This document shows positions 1 through 7,315 of a stretch of DNA of 64,000 bases, one piece after another. The number at the start of each line of letters is the position of its first letter. Position 1 is the first letter of the stretch. This DNA comes from Planctomycetota bacterium (GTDB taxonomy: Bacteria; Planctomycetota; UBA1135; UBA2386), in NCBI GenBank assembly GCA_020638695.1, contig JACKIB010000024.1, positions 1 to 64,000 of the forward strand, read 5' to 3'. The notes under the pieces are model-generated. The model ran no database searches and was not told the origin of the DNA. It was given only the letters and a program-made list of their open reading frames with translations. A program made the translations under genes and the position numbers.

Positions 1-111
1 AAGGAGCTGCGACGACACGGCTTGTTGGTGGAAAAGCTGAGGAGCTGCGACGCCGCGAGCGGATCGAATGGCCGGGCACATGTGCTGCGAACTCCGGACG
101 CGGGGCGCTAG
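1..111 (+). repeat. Dispersed repeat family A, copy A1 (cut by window edge)
   Basis: The first 111 bases match the inner and right part of the full copy at 62324-62492: the same two GAGCTGCGACG blocks, the same middle stretch around GGCTTGTTGGTGGA, and a right end finishing in CTAG (108-111) followed by CCCGGAC, as at 62489-62499. The left inverted-repeat arm lies outside the window. The right arm has diverged from the full copy. The kinase-FGE gene stops 7 bases beyond the repeat. No reading frame in it looks like a gene. This is a non-coding mobile or structural repeat by inference. Confidence 0.75.
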
Positions 112-117
112 CCCGGA

Positions 118-3100
118 CTACCCTGCGAGCTGCCGCGCGGCCCGCAGTCCTTGGAACGGCGAGCGGAACGTCGGCAGGTTGCTCCCGCGCCGCGCCGAAC
201 GCGCATCGCGCGCCGGGAAGTTGCACGAACCGCCGCGGAACACGCGATCGGTCCCCGGTCCCGCCGGTCGGAGTCCGTCGCCGGCCCGTTCGGTCCCGTA
301 GTTGCCGTGCGGATCGCGGCACCACTCGAACACGTTGCCGACCACGTCGTGCAGCCCGAAGCCGTTGGCGCGGAACGACCCGGCCGGTGCGTGCAGCAAA
401 TGCCCGTCGCTCCAGGATTCGCAGGCCCAGTCCACCAGGTTGGCGCGCACCGTGGCGTCGGCGACGTTGGCGAATTCCGCGAACCGGGCGAAGGGGAACG
501 GGAACGGACTCGCGGATCCGCCGCGGCAGCCGTACTCCCACTGCGCCTCGGTCGGCAGGCTCAAGCCCCAGTGCGCGAGAGCCTCGGTGCACATCACCCA
601 GCTGACCTGCTCGACGGGATTGGCGAAGGTGAACTGCAGGAAGCCGCCGCCTTGGGTCCGCATTCGCTGACCGGCCCGGTAGGCGCTCGGGTACCGATGC
701 TGTTCGTCGCCCACCCAGAGCCGTGCCCACTGGGCCTGGGTCATCTCGTGGCGCGCCAGGAAGAACGGCGACAAGGCCACCGAGTGTGGCGTCTCGGAAA
801 GGTCGCCCACCCCGGGATCGAAGTTGGGTGCGCTCGGGTCGGAGTTCTGCGCCCCCATGGTGAACGTGCCGCCGGGGACGAGGACGAACACGATGCCGGT
901 GTCCTTCCCGACCGCGATCGATCCGTCCGCACCGTGCTCGGGGATGCGGATGCCCGCGGGGTCGGTGCCCGGGTCCCAGGCAGACCGCAGGTGGTAGAAC
1001 TCCCACAAGCGCGTCTTCGGGTTCATCCCGATCGGCACGAGGCCGACCTGCGGTTCGAGGTCGACCGGGACTGCCCGGTAGAGCGAGCTCGCGCGCACGT
1101 CGTCCGCGGCGCGGAGCGCCTCGCGAGCGCGCACCCAGCGGTCGCGGTGCAGCGTGATCGACAGGTCGTGCACCCGGTTCGCCCAAGCCAGCTTTTGCTC
1201 GACGGACCTGACCTCCGTGCGCAGGAAGACCTCGATGTCGGCGTAGGCCCGCTGCAGGGTGCCGTGCAGGAAACCGTCGGCATCGTCCGCGAAACGCCAA
1301 CGGAACCGCTTGTCGACTTCGGGCCGGATCCGCTCGAGGCGCTTGGTGACGTCCGCGAGCACCGCGGCCGGGTCGTGCCGCGCCGCGATGAGATTCTCGG
1401 CTTCCTTGCTGAACGCCACGGCCTGCTTGTCGAGTCCGTTGGCGAGCAGCGCGAACAGGGTGGCCCGTTGCGCCAGGATGCGTGCGGGGCCGCTCGCCGG
1501 AGCTCGCGCGAGCGCTGCGCGGGCCAGTGCCAGCCCTTCGCCTTCGCGCCCGAATACCGTGCGATCTTCCACCACCAACGGCAGTGCGAGCTGCGCCAAC
1601 TGCTCCGCGGAACGGGCGAGCGTCGTGGGGTCCAGCGGATGGGGTGCGGATTGCGCCTGGCCTGCGCGGATCGCTGCGGCGCGGCGCAGGGCTGCGGCAT
1701 GCGCCTCGAGGCGAGCCAACTCCGCGGCCAAGGGGTGCTCCCGGCGGTCCGCGGCGCGCTCCGCCGCGGTCTGGGGTTCTGCCTTCTTCTCGAGCTGTCG
1801 CAGGGTGCGCTCGAGATCGGGAAGCGCGCGTCGCAAGTCCGCGACCTCGGTGTCGAGCCAGCGCTGCATGGCCGCGGCGCGTTCGGGCCAGGCGGGTTTG
1901 AACTCGCGCTGTCGGGTGCGAGCGGTCTCCAGTCGCACGACTTGCGAGAGCCGACGGAAGCTCGCGTAGTTGCGCTCGGCCTGCAGCCTCGACTTCGACT
2001 CTTCCGCCTGCGCCGCGAGCGCGCGCTGCTCCGCCGCGCTCGCCCGCTCTGCGGCGCGTTCTGCGGCGACGCGAGCCTGCGACTCCTGCATGGAGGCCTG
2101 CTCGGCTGTGCGCCAGAACCACACCGATGCCGCCAGGCCGGCGGCCACGACGCCTGCTACGAGGAAGCCGAGATTGCGTGTGCGTTGGAGTGCCGCGGAG
2201 CGGACCAGTGCGTCGTGTGCGCGCTGCTCGACGCGTTCGAGGTGGTCGCGAACGGCCCCGGCGACCAGCGCAGCAGTTCGCGGTCGATCCTCCATATCGC
2301 GCGCCAGGCAGCGCCGTGTCAGGGCGACGATGTCCGCGTCTGCGGCGCACTGGGACAGCCGATCCATCGCCGCCCCGAGGTCCGCCTTCGCTGCCATCGC
2401 GAGGAGGAGTTCGGGCGGGCCGACGTAGGGTGGCTGGCCGGTCAGGATCTCACAGAGAATCGCGCCGAGTGCGAACACGTCGCTGCGCTCGTCCATCCGG
2501 TCGACGCGACCCATCGCCTGTTCCGGCGGCATGTAGGGCGGCGTCCCCATGATCGAGCCGACCAACGACGGCTGGCGCTCACTCCGGGACCGGATCGCGG
2601 AATCACTCGGCGTCGTGCGACCGGCCGCGCACCCACCTTCGGGCGCCGTCGCGCTGCCGGGCTCCGGGCTCGCGACATCGATCAGCTTGCCCATTCCCCA
2701 GTCGACGACCTGCACCTCGCCGAACGCACCGATCATGATGTTCGCCGGCTTGAGATCGCGGTGCACGACCCCTCGCGCATGGGCGTACGCCATCGCTTGG
2801 CACACCTGCTCGTAGATGCCGAGGAATCGCTGGCGGTCGGCTGACCACGACGCGCGGGCCGCGAGCTGGGACGCGAGGGTCTCGCCACCCACCAGCTTCA
2901 TGGTGAAGAACGGCTTGCCATCCATCATCCCCAGGTCGTAGACGGGCACGATCCCGGGGTGCTGCAGTTGTCCACCGATCTGCGCTTCCTCGACGAAGCG
3001 GTGCAGGACGGCTGAGTTGTCCTTGTACCTGTCGTGCAGGAACTTCATCGCGACTTCGCGCCCCAGCTCCTGGTCGTGCCCCAGGTGCACCGCGCCGACG

Positions 3101-3348
3101 CCACCGCGTCCGAGCTCGCCGTGCACGACGTACTTCCCGGCCGCGCGCGCCGGGCCTGCGTCCGTGAGCGGAGCGAAACTCGATCGCGGGCGAAGTGCGA
3201 TGTCTGGTGGCGATCCCGAGGACGCCGCGATGTGGTCGAGGATGCTCGGCGCCGGGCGCTGTTCTGCGGGCTCCGCCGACTTGAACGCGCGACCCAACGC
3301 TCGGTCCAACGCGTCGTCGAGGGACTCGCTGTCTGGGGTGTCTGACAC
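118..3348 (-). CDS. Serine/threonine protein kinase with C-terminal FGE-sulfatase domain
   Basis: Membrane protein of 1076 aa if the GTG at 3348 is the start; the open frame runs further up but loses protein-like character there. A Hanks-type kinase domain spans about 76-375: glycine loop GRGGVGAV at 79-86, catalytic Lys in VAMKF at 102, HRDLKPAN at 196-203, DWG in place of DFG at 216, and PPE in place of APE at 274-276. One membrane helix follows at about 392-412, then a long Ala/Glu/Arg-rich coiled coil. From about 820 to the end comes a formylglycine-generating-enzyme type domain, opening with VPGGTFTMG and closing with an RGGS block and GLRAAR. Such kinase-FGE fusions are known in planctomycetes; the FGE part is often a binding fold rather than an enzyme. 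Substrate unknown. The repeat E1 lies 73 nt upstream. Confidence 0.85.
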   Translation of the reverse strand: MSDTPDSESLDDALDRALGRAFKSAEPAEQRPAPSILDHIAASSGSPPDIALRPRSSFAPLTDAGPARAAGKYVVHGELGRGGVGAVHLGHDQELGREVAMKFLHDRYKDNSAVLHRFVEEAQIGGQLQHPGIVPVYDLGMMDGKPFFTMKLVGGETLASQLAARASWSADRQRFLGIYEQVCQAMAYAHARGVVHRDLKPANIMIGAFGEVQVVDWGMGKLIDVASPEPGSATAPEGGCAAGRTTPSDSAIRSRSERQPSLVGSIMGTPPYMPPEQAMGRVDRMDERSDVFALGAILCEILTGQPPYVGPPELLLAMAAKADLGAAMDRLSQCAADADIVALTRRCLARDMEDRPRTAALVAGAVRDHLERVEQRAHDALVRSAALQRTRNLGFLVAGVVAAGLAASVWFWRTAEQASMQESQARVAAERAAERASAAEQRALAAQAEESKSRLQAERNYASFRRLSQVVRLETARTRQREFKPAWPERAAAMQRWLDTEVADLRRALPDLERTLRQLEKKAEPQTAAERAADRREHPLAAELARLEAHAAALRRAAAIRAGQAQSAPHPLDPTTLARSAEQLAQLALPLVVEDRTVFGREGEGLALARAALARAPASGPARILAQRATLFALLANGLDKQAVAFSKEAENLIAARHDPAAVLADVTKRLERIRPEVDKRFRWRFADDADGFLHGTLQRAYADIEVFLRTEVRSVEQKLAWANRVHDLSITLHRDRWVRAREALRAADDVRASSLYRAVPVDLEPQVGLVPIGMNPKTRLWEFYHLRSAWDPGTDPAGIRIPEHGADGSIAVGKDTGIVFVLVPGGTFTMGAQNSDPSAPNFDPGVGDLSETPHSVALSPFFLARHEMTQAQWARLWVGDEQHRYPSAYRAGQRMRTQGGGFLQFTFANPVEQVSWVMCTEALAHWGLSLPTEAQWEYGCRGGSASPFPFPFARFAEFANVADATVRANLVDWACESWSDGHLLHAPAGSFRANGFGLHDVVGNVFEWCRDPHGNYGTERAGDGLRPAGPGTDRVFRGGSCNFPARDARSARRGSNLPTFRSPFQGLRAARQLAG

Positions 3349-3376
3349 GGGGCGGCGCGGCGGACGGATAGGGGGG

Positions 3377-3464
3377 CACCGGGTGAACCCCGAGGGTGCG
3401 CGGTGGTGCGACACCCGGCATGGTAGGAGCGGCGGTGGACGATCTCCCGGGCAAACTCGATTCG
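3377..3464 (-). repeat. Leader-type repeat family E, copy E1
   Basis: Read on the minus strand, this 88-bp block matches 6569-6483: CGAATCGA, then GGGAGATCGTCC, then CCTACCATGCC.GGTGTCGC, then GCGCACCC. Both copies lie upstream of an unrelated minus-strand gene, with their shared ATG (here 3421) 73 nt before the gene start (76 nt in E2). The ATG opens a frame reading MPGVA in both but does not stop before the main gene. The rest of the 329-bp divergent gap (3349-3677) must hold promoters for both flanking genes; I see no clear -35/-10 pair in it. Confidence 0.6.
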
Positions 3465-3677
3465 CGGGTCGAGCGGAGTTCGGGGGGCGAGTCACCGCAC
3501 CGTCGGCGTCGCCGCGTTGCCATGGGAACTCGCGGAGCCGGAGCGGGGGTTGCTCGGCGTGCCCATCCACGCGAATCGCGGCGGAGTATCCTTCTGGCAC
3601 TCAGGCCCGGGGAAGCCGAGTGTCGCCCGACCTCCAGGCCCCGCGGATTCGGAGAAAACGACTCGAACTCACCGTAC

Positions 3678-4955
3678 ATGAAAACCGTACTCGCCCTCGC
3701 CTCCGGCAGCTTGCTCGCTGCACTCCCCGTAGTCTTGCGCAATGAGACGCTCGGCCCACCGGTCGACGGCCTCGGCAGCCCGATCGCAATCGCCGCCGGC
3801 TCAGGAACGGTGGTCGCCGGGATCGGCCTGTCCGGCGTGCCGCAGCCGGCGGCCTTCTCGATCCAGATTCCGGCAACGGCCACGGTCAAGCAGGTGTTCG
3901 CCTACTGGACCGGCGAGACCAAGACCGCTGCGGCGATGACCGAGACCGACGCGATCACGCTCAATGGCCAACCGGTGGTGGGCCTGCGGGTGGGTGGTCC
4001 GGACTTCTTCTTCACCTTCAACGGTGAGAACTACACCGGTGCTTACCGAGCGGACATCACCGGCCTCAACCTCGTCGGTCCGGGGTCGAACAACATTTCC
4101 GTCGCCGGCGTGGACTTCGCGTTCAACCTCGGCCTCGGACTCGTCGCGATCATCCAGGACGGCGCTGCGGCGGCCGACATCCAACTCCGCGACGGCAACG
4201 ACAACGCCTTCGTCAACTTCCCCGAGCCGCGCAAGAGCACGGTCCCGCAGGTGTTCACCTTCGCCGCGGCGGCGGTCGACCGCACGGCGAGCCTCAGCTA
4301 CCTCGTCGGCTCGGTGGGTGCGAATCGGCCGAACGTGATCCAAGTGACGATCGGTGGCGTGCCGGCACCGATTCGGATCCTCGACGCGCTGCAATCCGCC
4401 CAGGGGACGCAGTTCGACGCGTACGCCCACACTGTCAATGTGCCCGCCGGCGCCACGTCGCTGACGGTCGAGATCATCTCGGAGGACGGCAACTCGCCGC
4501 CGACCGGACACACTCCGGCCTCGCTCAACTGGATCGCCGCGTCGCTGGCGCTGGCTGCCCCGCAAATCGGCGGCGAAGGCTGCACTCCCGGCTACTGGAA
4601 GAACCACAAGAACGCGTGGCCGGCACCGCTGGTCCCGAGCACGACCCTGGGTGTGGCGTTCGGATTCTCCGGCATCCCATCGTGGCAGCCCACCCTCGAC
4701 GCCCAGAGCATGATCTTGGCTCTGCAGGGCGGTGGCGGAAGCGGATTGGGAGGAGCCACCAAGATCCTCATGCGCGCCGCGACGGCTGCGTTGCTCAACG
4801 CCACCTCGTCGAACGTCAACTACCCGCTCACCATCAACCAGGTGAAGTTGCTGGTCCTCGACGAGCTGAGCCGTCCGGCCGACTCCCTGACCCGCGAGCG
4901 CCTGCTGTCGCTAGCGACCCGCCTCGACATCCTCAACAACCTCGGCTGCCGCTGA
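3678..4955 (+). CDS. Secreted protein with GCTPGYWKNH motif
   Basis: Protein of 425 aa. The ATG at 3678 begins a normal signal peptide (MKT, hydrophobic core to about residue 20); the frame stays open upstream, but that part does not look like protein. The mature part is rich in Gly, Asn, Thr and Val, as in extracellular beta-sandwich proteins of the choice-of-anchor kind. Near residue 305 it carries GCTPGYWKNH, a motif seen in many bacterial surface proteins where it precedes a helical segment; here about 110 residues follow, ending in GCR. No catalytic residues are recognisable, so surface or matrix exposure is the only inference. It is divergent from the kinase-FGE gene and convergent with the beta-helix gene. 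Confidence 0.75.
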   Translation: MKTVLALASGSLLAALPVVLRNETLGPPVDGLGSPIAIAAGSGTVVAGIGLSGVPQPAAFSIQIPATATVKQVFAYWTGETKTAAAMTETDAITLNGQPVVGLRVGGPDFFFTFNGENYTGAYRADITGLNLVGPGSNNISVAGVDFAFNLGLGLVAIIQDGAAAADIQLRDGNDNAFVNFPEPRKSTVPQVFTFAAAAVDRTASLSYLVGSVGANRPNVIQVTIGGVPAPIRILDALQSAQGTQFDAYAHTVNVPAGATSLTVEIISEDGNSPPTGHTPASLNWIAASLALAAPQIGGEGCTPGYWKNHKNAWPAPLVPSTTLGVAFGFSGIPSWQPTLDAQSMILALQGGGGSGLGGATKILMRAATAALLNATSSNVNYPLTINQVKLLVLDELSRPADSLTRERLLSLATRLDILNNLGCR

Positions 4956-4994
4956 GCAGTCGCTGCGGACACGGCGCCGCGCGGGCGGGGCTGT

Positions 4995-5031
4995 CCCGAC
5001 CGCCGGTGGTCGAAGGTCCACCGGGGTCGGG
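4995..5031. terminator. Bidirectional hairpin between convergent genes
   Basis: CCCGACC (4995-5001) pairs with GGTCGGG (5025-5031) and CCGGTGG (5003-5009) pairs with CCACCGG (5018-5024), leaving one bulged base and an 8-nt loop. This 14-bp stem sits midway between two convergent stop codons (4955 and 5044), the usual place for a shared terminator. No T-run follows, so intrinsic termination is inferred from position and stem strength. Confidence 0.6.
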
Positions 5032-5043
5032 CAGGCGATCGTC

Positions 5044-6450
5044 CTACTTGCGCACGTAGGTGTGCGCGACGTTCAGCAGCTCGACGTTGCCGTTGATCAC
5101 CGCGGCGCCCTGGAACACCAGGCGCAGACCCTCGAGGTTCGGGTCGTTGGGCAGCGTGCCGCTGATCACGTTCGGCCACACGGTTTGCGCCAGGAAGAAC
5201 AGCGGGTTGGCGAGCACCAAACCGAACGACAGCGGGCCGTAGGCGGCCTCGTCGAAGCCGAGGAACACGCCGACCGGCATCGCCGGGGTCGCGCCCGCGA
5301 AGCCGAACGTCACCGTGCCGCCGACCTTCGGCGCGGCGACCAAGCCGAAGTTCACCGGGTGGAACTCGTAGGCGCCGATGTCCGGCAGACGACCGCGGGC
5401 GGTCGCCGGGAACAGCGTCGGGTAGTAGTCCAGGTCGTGGCGCAGTTGCGCGACCGCGGCCGAACCGGTGTCGAGGCACGGCGAGCCCGCCTGCAGGCGG
5501 TAGTCGCCCTTGGTGGTGTCGACGAACATCGGGTCGGCGGACAGGTTCGACGCGTCCGGCGTGAAGCCCTTGTAGTCGATCTTGTTGTTGTAGCAGTTGT
5601 TGTTCAACACGACGCCGTTGGCACCGCCGGCGTAGGTCGTGGTGTCCGCGACCCCCAGCTCGATGCCCTCCGAGGAAGTGCCGCCGCCGACGATGATGTT
5701 GTTGAACACCCGCGCGTTGCCCGGCTGGCCGTGGGTGAGCAGTGCGTTCACCCAGACCACGGCGCGGTCGGCGATGTCGGTCGGGTGGACGATCGTGTTG
5801 TTGTAGAACCAGTTCTGGCCGTCGCCATAGATCTCGCAGGCGCGACGGTTGGAGTTGGTGTTGAGGATCAGGTTGTTGTGGATCCGCATGCCGGACGACT
5901 GCCGCGCCGTGTTGGCCGACGCGCCGAACACCACGAACGGCCGCGACAGGGTGCTCTCGAACACGCAGTTGTCGATCTCGACGTCCCACGCGCGGTACTG
6001 GTCGCCGGACGAGGAGCCGAGGCGGATCGCGCACGACCAGAAGGCGTCGGCCATGTTGCGGAAGGTGAACCCGGTCATGCGGGCCCCACGCGCCATCTCC
6101 TGGAAGCGGATCATGCCGATGCCGCTGTAGCTGCCGTTGCCGTCGATGAAGGTCTTGCTCGGGCCTTCGGCCGCGATGATCGTGATGTTGCTCTGGTCGG
6201 TGGCGGTGGCGCCGAAGTTGACCGGGAAGGTGATCTCGTGCTTGAGGTCATAGACGCCCGGGAGCACCACCAGCGTGTCGCCCTTCTGCAGGCTGCCAGC
6301 GGCGTAGGTCAGGGTGCGCCAGGCCGCGGACGGCAGAGTTCCACCGTTGGTGTCGGCGCCGCCGACCTGATCGACGTAGTAGGTGGTCTGGGCGGTGAGC
6401 GGGGCGGCGAACAGCGCCGCGAGCAACGCGAGTCGTGTGTATCGGATCAT
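5044..6450 (-). CDS. Secreted right-handed beta-helix protein (DUF1565/pectate-lyase-like fold)
   Basis: Protein of 468 aa starting at the ATG at 6450, which opens a clean signal peptide ending near LTAQ. The mature N-terminus (TTYYVDQVGGADTNGGT) and the following PGVYDL block are typical of DUF1565/parallel beta-helix proteins, and repeated short strands with N, G and V ladders (NNIIVGG, NNNCYNN) continue to about residue 330. A LDTGSA and DIGAYEF block marks the end of the helix, as in choice-of-anchor Q proteins. The last 100 residues form a separate module ending LPNDPNLEGLRLVFQG, also found in the secreted protein at 39728. Likely binds or cleaves polysaccharide at the cell surface; no catalytic residues identified. 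Repeat E2 lies upstream. Confidence 0.8.
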   Translation of the reverse strand: MIRYTRLALLAALFAAPLTAQTTYYVDQVGGADTNGGTLPSAAWRTLTYAAGSLQKGDTLVVLPGVYDLKHEITFPVNFGATATDQSNITIIAAEGPSKTFIDGNGSYSGIGMIRFQEMARGARMTGFTFRNMADAFWSCAIRLGSSSGDQYRAWDVEIDNCVFESTLSRPFVVFGASANTARQSSGMRIHNNLILNTNSNRRACEIYGDGQNWFYNNTIVHPTDIADRAVVWVNALLTHGQPGNARVFNNIIVGGGTSSEGIELGVADTTTYAGGANGVVLNNNCYNNKIDYKGFTPDASNLSADPMFVDTTKGDYRLQAGSPCLDTGSAAVAQLRHDLDYYPTLFPATARGRLPDIGAYEFHPVNFGLVAAPKVGGTVTFGFAGATPAMPVGVFLGFDEAAYGPLSFGLVLANPLFFLAQTVWPNVISGTLPNDPNLEGLRLVFQGAAVINGNVELLNVAHTYVRK

Positions 6451-6482
6451 GGGTATCTTGGATGTGGAGAGACGTGGGGCGC

Positions 6483-6569
6483 CACCAGGCGCACCCCGGG
6501 GTGCGCAGCAGCGCGACACCTGGCATGGTAGGCGCAGCCCCGGACGATCTCCCGCGTAAAGTCGATTCG
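6483..6569 (-). repeat. Leader-type repeat family E, copy E2
   Basis: Matches E1 (3464-3377) over its whole length. It also contains a perfect 14-nt palindrome, GCACCCCGGGGTGC, at 6491-6504, which is degenerate in E1. Its ATG at 6526 is 76 nt upstream of the beta-helix gene start and in the same relative frame (+1) as the ATG of E1. It occupies the gap between the rsmE stop (6587) and the beta-helix gene. The function is unknown: a shared promoter/5' UTR or a repeat that inserted twice in the same place are both possible. Confidence 0.6.
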
Positions 6570-6586
6570 GAGGCCTGATGCCCGGT

Positions 6587-7315
6587 CTACCGAATCCGCT
6601 GCGCGAACAGCTGTCCGGTGACGAATGCCAGTGCCGTCTCGACGCGTAGCGGATGCAGGCCGGCGCGTGCCGCCGTGAAACCTCGGCCGGTCAGCAGTTC
6701 CGTCTCATGCGGGATGAACCCTCCTTCGGGACCGATCGCCAGGGTGAGTGGGGCCCCGCGCAGGAGATCCAGCGCGGTCACCTCCTGCGTGGCATCGGGA
6801 TGGGCGAGCACGCGGTTGGTCGGTGGTAGCAGCGCGTCGAGCCGGTCTTCGACGAACGGGCGGAAGCGGCGTTCGACATGCACCGCGGGGAGGTGAGTGC
6901 GCCGCGCTTGCTCGAGGCCGGAGATCAGATGGCGGCGGATCGACTCGGGTTGCAGCACGCGTGCATCGAGATGGCTCTTCTCGACCCTCTGGGTGCGCAC
7001 CAGCACGATGGTGCCGAAGCCCAACGCAGCGGCGTGCGCCAAGCACCGCTCGGCGATGTTCGGTCGCGGAATCGCCAGCACCAGTGCATCGGTCGGGCGC
7101 GGTTCGGTGTGAGCGTCGAACGCGCAACGGCAGTGCACCGCGTCGGGTGCGAGTGCGTCGATGTGGGCGACCCCCTGTGGGCCGTCGAGGATGCCGATCC
7201 GCAGCGTGTCGCCGGTCGCGGCGCGCAGCACCTGCTGCACGTGGGCTGCAGCACGGCCACGCAGCGTGACCGAATCGCCGTCGAGCTCGGCGCGTTCGAC
7301 CAGGATCAGATTCAG
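6587..7315 (-). CDS. rsmE: 16S rRNA m3U1498 methyltransferase
   Basis: Protein of 242 aa, the normal length for RsmE, which methylates N3 of U1498 in helix 44 of 16S rRNA. The N-terminal PUA-like part has the HVQQVLRAATGDTL block, and the SPOUT domain carries IGPEGG plus the knot segment LHPLRVETA near the C-terminus. No ATG, GTG or TTG precedes the conserved start in frame; the best start is CTG at 7315, giving MNLILVERAEL and overlapping the upstream TGA as CTGA. This is an unusual start codon, inferred from the family N-terminus. Translational coupling to the sulfatase upstream is likely. Confidence 0.85.
   Translation of the reverse strand: MNLILVERAELDGDSVTLRGRAAAHVQQVLRAATGDTLRIGILDGPQGVAHIDALAPDAVHCRCAFDAHTEPRPTDALVLAIPRPNIAERCLAHAAALGFGTIVLVRTQRVEKSHLDARVLQPESIRRHLISGLEQARRTHLPAVHVERRFRPFVEDRLDALLPPTNRVLAHPDATQEVTALDLLRGAPLTLAIGPEGGFIPHETELLTGRGFTAARAGLHPLRVETALAFVTGQLFAQRIR

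Noticed and set aside
151..2844. Long open frame of 897 codons on the plus strand opposite the kinase
   Set aside because: It is the antisense of the kinase-FGE gene; the protein has no family words, is Arg/Gly/His-rich as expected for an antisense frame in GC-rich DNA, and the minus strand has clear kinase and FGE motifs.
6483..6570. Small regulatory ORF starting MPGVA in repeat E
   Set aside because: As a gene it is not supported: the frame runs on past the main start codon without a stop in both copies. The placement is kept as a finding only.
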